Assembly: GCA_029959085.1 (NCBI GenBank)
Contig: JARWIR010000061.1
Span: 248,001-312,000 of the forward strand
Direction: 5' to 3'
Length of the DNA stretch: 64,000 nucleotides
Origin: Nemophila menziesii
Lineage: Eukaryota; Streptophyta; Magnoliopsida; Boraginales; Hydrophyllaceae
The notes beneath the pieces are model-generated. The model was not told the origin of the DNA, did no database searches, and saw only the letters and a list, made by a program, of their open reading frames with translations. A program made the translations under genes and the position numbers. Of the stretch, positions 13,803 through 22,606 are shown in pieces; position 1 is the stretch's first letter; each line of letters begins with the position of its first letter.

Positions 13803-14159
13803 CCGGTATACCGCACCAGACCCCCGGTATACCGCAGGAAGAAAACCCGTGCCATGGGTTATTAACGCGGGTTTTCTGACGAGAGTTCGAAAAAACGAAG
13901 AGGTCAGGTCCGGTATACCGCGCAAGACCCCCGGTATACCGCAGGAGGAAAAACCCGTGCCACGGGTAGAAGACTCGGGTTTTGTGCCGAGAAGAGAAAA
14001 GAAATCTGGACCAGCGGTCCGGTATACCGGGGCATACCTCCTGTATACCGCGGGACCAAAAACCCATATCACGGGTATGAAGCTCGGGTTTTTTGACGAG
14101 GATAAAAAAATTCGAAGAGCAGAAGGTCCGGTATACCGAGCCATACCTCCGGTATACCG
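13803..14159 (+). repeat. Tandem array of paired palindromes (CCGGTATACCG), Element 1
   Basis: Copies start at 13803, 13824, 13910, 13931, 14019, 14040 (degenerate), 14128 and 14149. Partners within each of the four pairs start exactly 21 bp apart. Pairs recur every 107-109 bp. Between pairs lie diverged copies of a segment containing AAAACCCGTGCCACGGG, itself an inverted repeat. Several open frames cross this array but follow the repeat, so they are not taken as genes. Confidence 0.88.
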
Positions 14160-14534
14160 CAGCTATGTCAGTTTTGAAGAGATTGTTACATTGTACAACT
14201 CTTACCTTATCAGAAGCAAACCCTAGTCTTTCCCATACAAATTTTGCAGCTCCCAACCTTATAAAAACACCTTGAAGCTTGATTAAACCTCCACAACAAA
14301 CACAATAACATCAATAATTCTCTCCTCCATCCTCCATAAACACATCCTCTTCATCAAATTCATCACAAAACACCATTAAACACCATCAAGATCATCAAGC
14401 TTTCAAGAATTCTTCCAAAATTCATCAAGAAAACACCTTCCTTCATCTAATCCAAGCAAGAAACTCAAGCGACACCAAGTTCGTTTAACTTTATTCTATC
14501 CTTGGTATAACTTGAGTTTGGGGTCAAATCAACC

Positions 14535-14993
14535 ATGACGAACAGAATAGATGCTATGGATTATAGGAGGAAGTGTTACATCCTAGGGAATAACAAGAAT
14601 TTGCCTGGTTCTACAATTAAAAAGGCCATCAATCTTGATGAGCCTGCTAAAGAAAAACAAGAAGAAAAGGCACCTGCACCACCACTACACAAGAAATTCA
14701 CAGCTAGGATGAAGGTACAATCAAAGCCTAAAGAAAAGACACCAATCCAAGATCAAGGTTCTTCTTCCTCTTCTCAGAATAATTCTTACACACCCCCATG
14801 GGCTATCAAATTTCAACAACAACTCGATCATCTAAGAAAACAAAACATAGCACTTTGGGAGGAAATTGCCAAGATGAATTCAAAAAGGGATAAGGTAACT
14901 TTGAACATTGATATTGATAATAATTCTTCTTCGGAGGAGGAGGATATGATGGATATTTATGGCCAAGTACCCCGTTCTAATTCTTCTTCTTAA
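14535..14993 (+). CDS. Downstream ORF of Element 1, 152 aa, unknown function
   Basis: The ORF starts 10 bases after a polypurine-like motif and begins MTNR, as does the much longer ORF at the same place in Element 2. The rest is different: a Lys/Glu/Pro-rich middle, a Ser-rich patch, then a stretch (about residues 95-115) with heptad-like Leu/Ile spacing that could form a short coiled coil. It ends in an acidic Ser/Glu/Asp-rich tail. No transmembrane segment or signal peptide is seen, so it does not look like an envelope protein. It is open even though gag-pol is broken, which may be chance given its small size. It lacks the plant-transposon-protein domain found in the Element 2 ORF. Confidence 0.45.
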   Translation: MTNRIDAMDYRRKCYILGNNKNLPGSTIKKAINLDEPAKEKQEEKAPAPPLHKKFTARMKVQSKPKEKTPIQDQGSSSSSQNNSYTPPWAIKFQQQLDHLRKQNIALWEEIAKMNSKRDKVTLNIDIDNNSSSEEEDMMDIYGQVPRSNSSS

Positions 14994-16469
14994 TTGATGG
15001 TAGGCACTAGTAGGTAGTTTAGTTTAATTTTATTGCTTCATTGAGTCTTTTTCGAGTCGTGGGGACACGACTCATTTTTGAGTTTGGGGTGGGGTTCGTT
15101 GCCTCATCCCAATTTTTTGTGATTTAGATGCTTTCAATAAAATTAATCTAAGGGTTGCGTTGACTGTATAGTATTTTAAATACACCCATCAAGCATGTTT
15201 TTTATGAATTAATGATAGAAAATAGTTGACTTTAGGAGCTAATGTAAACTGTACTTTGATTGCATGCAAATATGAGATAATTAATAGAAAAATTTAATGA
15301 ACAATGCAAAAGAAGTAAACTTGTGCTTAAGGATAATAGGTGGTTTGTAGAACGTGAGATCTAAATAAGTAGAAAACCCACTTAGGTATGAACTAGAGAC
15401 AAATTGTGTAAATGGGAAGATGATAGAGGCAGTTCTTTGTTAGCCCTTCGAATCCTTTTTGGCCTTCTATCCCTGAATTAATTTTATCCTTCTTAGCCAA
15501 ATTTTTAGCCTTTAAGTCTTTATTTTGTCGCCACATTATAATCCAATATCCCTTAAGATTGTTAGGCATGGCCATATGACCCGCACTTGAATCACGATCC
15601 TGAGACTTCCTGTCTTGAGCTTGAGTTTGGGGTGGTGGGTCCACTATATAGGAATTTACATTGGGTTGGGATGTTTGAGCTTATCAATTGTGCTTTGTGC
15701 TATATATGATGATGATTCATATGTTTATTATATTGTAACCCTTTGCCAGGGTAATGGTGAATGGAAAAGAAGCTTCGAGCTCAAGTTATGAAGAGGCATA
15801 ACTATGAAAAAATATCATGATATCTCAACATTAAAAAGAGAGTCATAGCTATCCAAAAGAAAAGAAAAATAAAAAAAAATCCTTTGAATGAGTTGAAAAG
15901 AAAATATATTCGGACCAGCAAAGTAGAAATTTTTATGTGAATCATTCTTAATACTTATTGGGTTAATTTGGGGACGCTAATTAAGTGCGTCAAATTGGGT
16001 TGAGTGAGAACGTTATTCGAGTGTAAACTTAAGCTCTTGGACAGTTTGTTGATGGTAAATGAGGAGAGAGCCAAAATCTCACTTCAAATTTACCAAACAT
16101 ACATACCATACCGTCCTTCATCCTACGCTAAAACCGTAAAGTCCTCGTGATTCCTAGATGCACAGTGAGTTAATAGGGAATATGCTAAGTGGAGCGTTCA
16201 AAGCAAGTAAAGATCGAGGAACACCCTATAGCCACCATCTTGAGATAAGTATTAAGTGTAACCTTCTAGCATTGTAAAATTAATTTTGGATTGATATTGT
16301 TTTGTATTTGATTTTGCAAGATAAGTATAGGTGTATGTTAATTCCTAGACTAGACTATATGAGATTTGTTTTAAGTTGTGCTTTGGGATTATTTTCTAGA
16401 GATTCTACCTTCTGCGTTCACCTAAAAGATCCTCTGTTTTATTTTACTTTGTCGGGACGACAAAGGTTT
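14994..16469 (+). other. Non-coding 3' region of Element 1
   Basis: No gene. It holds the hairpin at 15054-15073, two polypurine-like motifs, and several blocks that align with 30675-32175 of Element 2 despite indels. One such block includes the ACCGTAAAGTCCTCGTGATT stretch near 16130. Confidence 0.65.
15054..15073 (+). other. Perfect hairpin after the downstream ORF, Element 1
   Basis: GAGTCGTGGGGACACGACTC folds into an 8-bp stem with a GGGA loop. It lies about 60 bases after the ORF stop and just before a polypurine-like motif. The same 20 bases are at 30737-30756. Confidence 0.75.
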
Positions 16470-16482
16470 GAGTTTGGGGTCT
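16470..16482 (+). other. Polypurine tract of Element 1
   Basis: GAGTTTGGGGTCT directly abuts the 3' LTR, the place where plus-strand DNA synthesis is primed in Ty3/gypsy elements. It is less purine-pure than usual because of the TTT. Confidence 0.65.
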
Positions 16483-18254
16483 TGATGTCTCCCGATTTGT
16501 TCTAATTATTAGCCCCTTGGAGACATAATTTTAGGTGAATAAATGACTTATTTGATAGACATTTAGGCTTATTTTATCATATTGCACTTTCTCCCCTTGG
16601 AAATTAACTATTTGCAGAATCGGAGCTTTTGTGCGTAAATATGACTAATTTTTAATGCAAAGTTAATTGGTTCTTGAATTTCATAAAAGTCCAATCCAAG
16701 GAGAAGAAGTGAGAATAATGTCTTAGTGTATTTTAGAGTGTTAGGAAATGATTTTTACTCGAGTTTCTATTTTTAGAGTACACTTTCCTATTTCGTTTTC
16801 TTGATTTATTGATTTATTCTTTTTAAGCATATGCGGTTTAATTATTTAATTATTGTGAAGCCTTAAAAGATAAATGGTAATTACTTAGAGACCAAGTCAA
16901 GATAAAGAAGTAAAGGAAAGAAGATTTACATGGAAATAAGAAGATTTAGGAAAGATATATGCAAAGAAGGAAAAGATAAAGCTACCTTATGAATCTGAAA
17001 TTCCAGCCACGTTTTAAAGATCAGTCCATAACTTACGATTGGTTAGGAATCTGGATGAGTGGTCTGCACCAATAGAAAGCTCTTTCCAAGACAAGCAGTT
17101 TCATATATTGGAACTTCTCAAACGGATAAGTATTGAAAAAGATATGACTAAATCAAATCAGTAGCAGAATCTTACCTTTCCTAGAATTTAGGGCTACGAA
17201 TTTAAGAGTTCTTAACTTGTCTTCCACTCCAAGTAAATTCGACCTAGGGTTCTCTAACACCTATAAATACACCCCTTAACCTCCTCTTTTCACACACTTC
17301 AGAGAATTAAACAAGAGGCTTAAGGTTTTCAAGTCAGAGCAAGAAGGCAAGGAGAAGCTAGTGCTGGAGGAATCCTGTTCTTCCATCAACAGTCATCCTA
17401 CCCTTTAGGTTATTAATTTATCTTCTGTATTTGAACATGAATTCCTTTTATTTAATGTTAGTCTTTAATTTTCTTATGAGCTAAATTTCTTTATACTTGA
17501 GAATCGCATAAAAGGGATGAACCTTAATTAATTAATCTATGTTTTGAATTTGGGATTGTTTAGATTTAAATAGGATTGAGTTTTATATATTGGATATTAC
17601 TTTGTTTTCATTACTAATTTTTTTCCGCGCAACTAGAATTAGCTGTTAGTATTTGGGCTATTCACTTTAGTGGCGAAGTGATCATCCGACAGGGGGGTTT
17701 GAATACAGATCTAGGTAATACCCGTGTAATGTCCGTTATTGACCGACAGGCTTAACTAGTTACATAGCCAATGAGGTAAAATCATATCATCCGAAGAGGC
17801 ATATTCGACCATACAGGTGTTTATGATACTTTAGGATAGTTTCTAGGTCCACCCGACAGGGGGCTAGGAGATATTAGAGTCCCGACTAATATACTAATCC
17901 CAATTCTACCCTTAAACATATCATAGATTATATTGATTAAGTGGATTCCTTGCGAGAGTCAAGTATCTCTGTTATCTGAAGTTAGTCGTTTATTTGCTTT
18001 ATTTCCTTTCTGTTTATTTAATTTTAGTCTTTACTTTATTTGCATCTTTTAATTTACAAAAACCAAACAAAAATACTTATCTTCTAATTTCTGTTTAGCA
18101 ATTATTCTTACTACTTGATTAATATTTGGGTTGAACGTAATCCGTCCCTGAGAACGAACTTGATTATCATATATTACTTGGGACCACCGTACACTTGCGG
18201 TTAAGTGGTTCCTTTATTTTTTCACTTAATTTTATAACACCCTAGGACCCACCA
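16483..18254 (+). repeat. Element 1 3' LTR
   Basis: It matches 6201-7948 throughout, with a few percent scattered differences and about 20 additional bases near 16978-17000. It is followed by the ACGGA target duplication. A TATA box is at 17262-17269. Confidence 0.92.
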
Positions 18255-19732
18255 ACGGAATGGTTGACTCAAATGCTTAAAAGATAGTGGTTAATTGCAC
18301 GTGAAAATAAGTAAATGATTTTAAGATTTGTTTGTTTGGTTTTCTAATGCTAAGACAATGAATTAAAATACTAAATTAATGCAAGTAAATAACTAGACGC
18401 AAGAAAGTAAAGTGTTTACGCAAGATGAGAAGGCAGTACTTGAGAGACGCAAGGGTTTCACCTAATTATCATTCATTTCATACATTGTTTAAGGGACAAA
18501 TTGGTAAATTTATATTGGTCGGGATTCGGAATTCTCCTAACCCCCGTCAGGGTGGACTAAGGAGCTACTCTCAAGTGCTGCAAACCCCGTCTGGGTGATT
18601 ATAGTCCACTCTCAAGTGATTAAGTCTAAATAACCCAATAGGTCATAGGTTTAATTAAGCTCGTCAGAGTCAAATAATTTCTAACCTATATTCGTAATTT
18701 AGTTCTTTACCCAGACCCCCCGTCAAGGTGATCCAATCGCCACTAATAGGAATAGCCCAGATACTAAGTCCTATTATCAATTGATCAGGTCAATAATAGT
18801 AAATGAAGTACAGATTAAAGAAAAATATAAATTACGCAATTTGATTTAAATAATAATTATCCCAAATTCAAACGTATGAAACGAAATCAAATTGGGATTA
18901 ACCCATTATGCGTTCTCAAGCACTTAATTAAATTAGCTCATGCTAATGCGAAAAACTAAATTAAAAGAATTAAAATTGTTCATATTGTTTTACATAAAGA
19001 AATAAAAGAAAAACCTAATTGCGGAATTAGATTGGCTGTGATTTGGAGATATAGACCGTTTCCAGCTCTCTAGCTTTTCTGCTTCCTCGCCTTGACTTCT
19101 CTCTGATGCTTTCTTTTGTAAAAAGTGAATTGTGTAAAGTGTAAGGTGTGAAAATAGAAGTCAAAACCCTTATTTATACTTAGAAATTCGGACATGGACC
19201 TTAGACTAAGGTTTAAATGAAATAATAAAGGCCCAAGTCCATTATCTTAGCCCAAAATCTTGTAACTGCTGCACCATCTCCACTAAAACAGCTCGAACCG
19301 ACTCGTTTCAACTCGGATTGACCTCATTCCAGTTGCTAAAGTTCTGTAACTCAACGGGGCACATTTTCTCTTCACAAGTCAGCGGCTAAATTTTCTCATA
19401 GGTGGCTCTAAATCAGCAATCTTTGGCAACTTTCCAGATTTGCAACTCTAAAATATCAATTTCTTTGGGATTTGTCTTCATTCTTTGACTCCATATCACG
19501 ATCTTTGACTTTATTCTCGGATTCCTCTCCTTTCTAATATTCAAAACCTACAAACTTTTCACTAAAATACACAATATTACATGCAAAACTTTAATAAATT
19601 AAAAATGCTAGAAATAAAAGAGGAAAATCGGATTATTGCATATTTAGTCCAAAAGTCTATCAAAATAAACGAATAAACACCAAAAATGATGTCTCCCAAG
19701 GGAATAAAATTAGAACATTTAGGGAGACATCA

Positions 19733-19997
19733 CTTGGCTAGTTAAATCAAGACATCTAACTTTCAAAGTATTCCTATTCCACTTTATACAAATTCTTCCT
19801 CTATCATCTTTAACATGATTAGTAATAGTTCCCCAATTGCTTAGGTAAGTGTTATGAGACTTAGTATAACTTTGTAGAGTCATCTTTGTTTCCAATAAGC
19901 CTATAAGATCAATCCTCTTATCATGTACAACATGAATAACTTCTTTTTGTTTGAGGTTTAGATTTAAACCTCTAACATTCCAAGAGCTAACAATCAT
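19733..19997 (-). pseudogene. LINE-B ORF2 start: AP-type endonuclease N-terminus
   Basis: ATG at 19997, then SSWNVRGLN and IGLLETK, the N-terminal metal-binding motifs of LINE endonucleases. ORF2 starts 11 bases upstream of the end of the ORF1 stop codon (19987), so the two frames overlap. The frame leaves this piece at the CTTGG target duplication and resumes at 6078. Confidence 0.82.
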
Positions 19998-20909
19998 TGA
20001 GGTCAGGAGGTTTTCCTTCCCTATAGGTACTCCCCATAAACATATTTAAAGCATCTTCAAGATTCTTATTTTCCTTGTTTAGAGCACAAAAGGAGTTGCT
20101 TAACCCTCCCACAGAAAGATTAGAATTGTAAGCTTTATCTCTAGGTGTGTTAGGGGTTTTTTCCTTACCATTTGCACTACTACTTACCACATATCTTGGT
20201 GGAGTTTTGGTTGTGTTGTTAGCCTTTGGACTATGAACTTCATTGTCCTTTTTTTCTTTTTGTTTCTTTTGCACAACTCTCCATTCTTCTGCCTTCTTTG
20301 AACATTGAGATGAGTAGGTTGGTCATGAATTTTTGGTTTCTCTTTAATCACTTCCTTCTTGCTTTTGCTACAATTTATATCCTTGTGACCCAAGACTTTA
20401 CAAATTGAACACCTTGGAGGGATCCATTCATAGTAAGCTTCCACCACATGAATACCATTATCCTCAAGATCCACTTTGACTCTTTTAACAAGCTCTTTTG
20501 TCATATCCACCTCCACACAAGATCTAGCAAAACTCAATATATTCCATGACTTTGTGATAGGATCCATCTGAATTGGTATTCCTAAAGCACTAAATATTTA
20601 ACTAAAGCCATCATGTGTCCACAATTGCAAAGGAACCTTCCTCAATTTAAACCAAAGAGGCACTTTTTCATGTTTAGCTTCTCAAACTTCATATTAGACT
20701 CCCACTTTCTTAGTATCATTATTCTGCCATTAACATGCCAAACTTGCTCTAAAATGTTGTTACAAGCTTGCTCATTCTGATATTTGAAGAGATAAACATC
20801 CATATAAGTTGATTTTATCTCCACATGACCACAATTCTTCCATTGTGCACTCACCATACCTCTAACCATATGATAGTCAAGAGCTTCACCAAAGAATTGA
20901 CCTACAAGA
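19987..20909 (-). pseudogene. LINE-B ORF1, C-terminal part with zinc knuckle
   Basis: A DUF4283-like segment (20642-20869) is followed by a CCHC knuckle of the form CSIC-X4-H-X4-C (about 20390-20410). A Lys- and Asn-rich tail ends at a stop at 19987. Frameshifts lie near 20620 and 20270. ORF1 proteins of this type bind the LINE RNA. The N-terminal part is across Element 2 at 33757-34443. Confidence 0.78.
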
Positions 20910-22472
20910 TGATGTCTCCCTAATTGTTCTTATTTTAGACCCTTAGGAGACATCATTTTTGGTGTTTATTTAATTAATTCGATAGACTTTTGAATGAAAT
21001 ATGCAATAATTCGGATTTCCCTTTTTATTTCTAGCATTTTTGAATTATTAAACTTTTGCGCGTAATATTGGTATTTTTAGTGTAAAGTTTACAGGTTCTT
21101 AGATATTAGCTAGGAAAGGAATCCGAAGATAAAGTCAAAGATCAAAAGATAGAGTCAAGACTTGAAGAGAAATCCCAAAGATTTTATTTTAGAGCTGAAA
21201 ATCCATTTTCCAGGCCCTTGATTGCTGTTTTCGAGGTACTTAAGAGCTGATTGAGCCGCTGACCTTTGAAGAGAAAACATTCCTTATCGAAGTACGGAAC
21301 TTTAGCAACTGGAATGAGGTCAATCGGAGTTGTAACGCATCGGGAAAAGCAGTTTTAGTGGAGGCCTGTCATCAGTTACGGGATTTTGGGCTTAAAGAGT
21401 GGGCTTGGACATTTAATTAGGCTTTTAATTTCTGGTCCAAGCCCTAATCCGTTTTTCTTATTATAAAAGGAGGTCTGGACTTCTATTTTACATACAATTC
21501 ACTTTCCACAAGATTAAAAACACCAGAGAAGCTACAGCAGGAAGAAAGGAGAAGCTACAAGAGCTGGAGTGGGTCTATAGCTCCGTTCGTAGTCATTCTT
21601 ATTCCGAAAATTAGGTTTTTCTTTTATTTTAATTTTGTAACGAATATGAATTCCATTTCTTTTTATTTAGTTTTTAATTTTAATATGAGCTAAATTTCCA
21701 TTAGTGCTTGAGAACAAAACAATGGGTGAATCTTGATTTTATTATTATAACGAATGTTGAATTTGGGTTTTTATTGAATTAAATTAAATTAGGGCTTTTA
21801 CTCTTTTCGACAATTTGTGAATGTTTACTGATTTTAGAGTCGCGAACTAAAATTAGGTATTAGTATCTAAGCTATTCCATATATGTGGCGTATGGATCAT
21901 CCTGACGGGGGGTTTAGGTACAGAAATAATTGTTCAATCTAGGATAAAAACTATTGATTCTGACGAACTTAGTTAATCCTAGGGCCAATGTGGTAATAAA
22001 TCTTAATCATCCAACGGTGGATCATATTTACCCTGACGGGACTAGTGACACTTTAGGATCGCCTTATAGTCCACCCTGACGGGGGTATAAGGATATTAGA
22101 ATCCCGACCATTGTAATTGACTGATTTAACCCTTAAACAACATAAGTTAGAAAGTAAAATTAGGAAGATCCTTGCGTTCTCAAGTACTACATCTCATATT
22201 GCGTTTTTACTCATTTTATTTGCGTCTTAGCTTCTACTTGCATTTAATTATTTGTCTTTTATTCATTAGCTTTAATAAACAAAACCAAAACAAACAATTT
22301 ATCCTCTTTCATTTTCATAAGTGCATCAATCGCTATTTGCATAAACATTGTGATCAACCATCCGTCCTTGGAACGAATCTGATTATCAGAATTACTACTT
22401 GGGACAACCGTACACTTGCGGTTGTGGTTCGATTATTATTTGCATTTATTTAGAACACACAAAGGACCACCA
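20910..22472 (+). repeat. Element 2 5' LTR
   Basis: It runs from TGATGTCTCC to GGACCACCA. A terminal inverted motif, TGATGTCTCC with GGAGACATCA at 20946-20955, is present. TATAAAAG at 21462-21469 probably sets the start site. Spaced CCTGACGGGGG-type motifs (about 21900-22085) and the conserved block at 22397-22423 lie downstream of it. An open frame of 93 codons here (22172-22453) also occurs in the 3' LTR and is not taken as a gene. Confidence 0.95.
21462..21469 (+). promoter_or_regulatory. Probable TATA box of Element 2 5' LTR
   Basis: TATAAAAG, in the same relative place as the TATAAATA boxes of the related LTRs. The 3' LTR copy is at 32741-32748. Confidence 0.6.
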
Positions 22473-22478
22473 AGTTTT

Positions 22479-22496
22479 TGGCGCCGCTGCCGGGGA
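22479..22496 (+). other. Element 2 primer binding site (tRNA-Asp type)
   Basis: TGGCGCCGCTGCCGGGGA, 6 bases after the LTR end; 17 of 18 positions pair with the plant tRNA-Asp 3' end as known from other species. Confidence 0.82.
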
Positions 22497-22606
22497 CGGT
22501 AGCGTGTGACCGCGGTGTTTATCCTTTAGTGATAAGTGCATTTATTTTATTTTATCAGTTTTACGCTTTTTGTTTGTTAGCTTTTTCAGGTTTTTAGGTT
22601 TGGTGT

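Larger units (their letters stand above)
13744..15633 (+). other. Four internal polypurine-tract-like motifs of Element 1
   Basis: GAGTTTGGGGT occurs at 13744-13754, 14514-14524, 15080-15090 and 15623-15633, besides the true tract at 16470. The second copy ends 10 bases before the ATG of the downstream ORF. Element 2 has a matching set in matching order. Confidence 0.75.
6201..18254 (+). mobile_element. Element 1: complete but decayed Athila-like Ty3/gypsy retrotransposon
   Basis: Both LTRs, a tRNA-Asp-type PBS, a gag-pol pseudogene, a long 3' region with one ORF, and a polypurine tract are present in order. The 5-bp target duplication ACGGA lies at 6196-6200 and 18255-18259. The LTRs differ by scattered substitutions and by about 20 extra bases in the 3' LTR near 16978-17000, so the insertion is clearly older than Element 2. 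It sits inside the solo LTR on the opposite strand. Total length is 12.05 kb. Confidence 0.92.
6084..19732 (-). mobile_element. Solo LTR of an Athila-like family, split by Element 1
   Basis: The two LTR parts are 6084-6200 and 18255-19732, about 1.59 kb in all once one ACGGA copy is removed. Read on the minus strand it begins TGATGTCTCCC and ends GGACCACCA (TG...CA). The 5-bp target duplication CTTGG is at 6079-6083 and 19733-19737, inside LINE-B. No internal region of its own remains, which fits a solo LTR made by LTR-LTR recombination. It is related to the LTRs of Element 2. A TATAAATA-like box lies near 19170 on the minus strand. Confidence 0.85.

Noticed and set aside
13803..14159. CRISPR-like look of short palindromes with regular spacing
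   Set aside because: Plant nuclear retrotransposon context, the spacers are themselves diverged repeats, and there are no cas genes.
13702..14275. Several overlapping open frames on both strands over the Element 1 palindrome array
   Set aside because: Repeat-driven: the tandem units lack stops in several frames, and the peptides are just the repeat translated.
15393..15644. Minus-strand open frame in the 3' region of Element 1, with a similar one at 31177-31644 in Element 2
   Set aside because: The two share a short motif region, but a one-base indel near 15555/31256 breaks the shared frame. The similarity is better explained by conserved non-coding DNA.
22172..22453. 93-codon frame identical in both Element 2 LTRs (also 33451-33732)
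   Set aside because: Identity follows from LTR duplication. The sequence is U5-like, low in complexity and spans the conserved LTR blocks; not present as a frame in the other LTRs.
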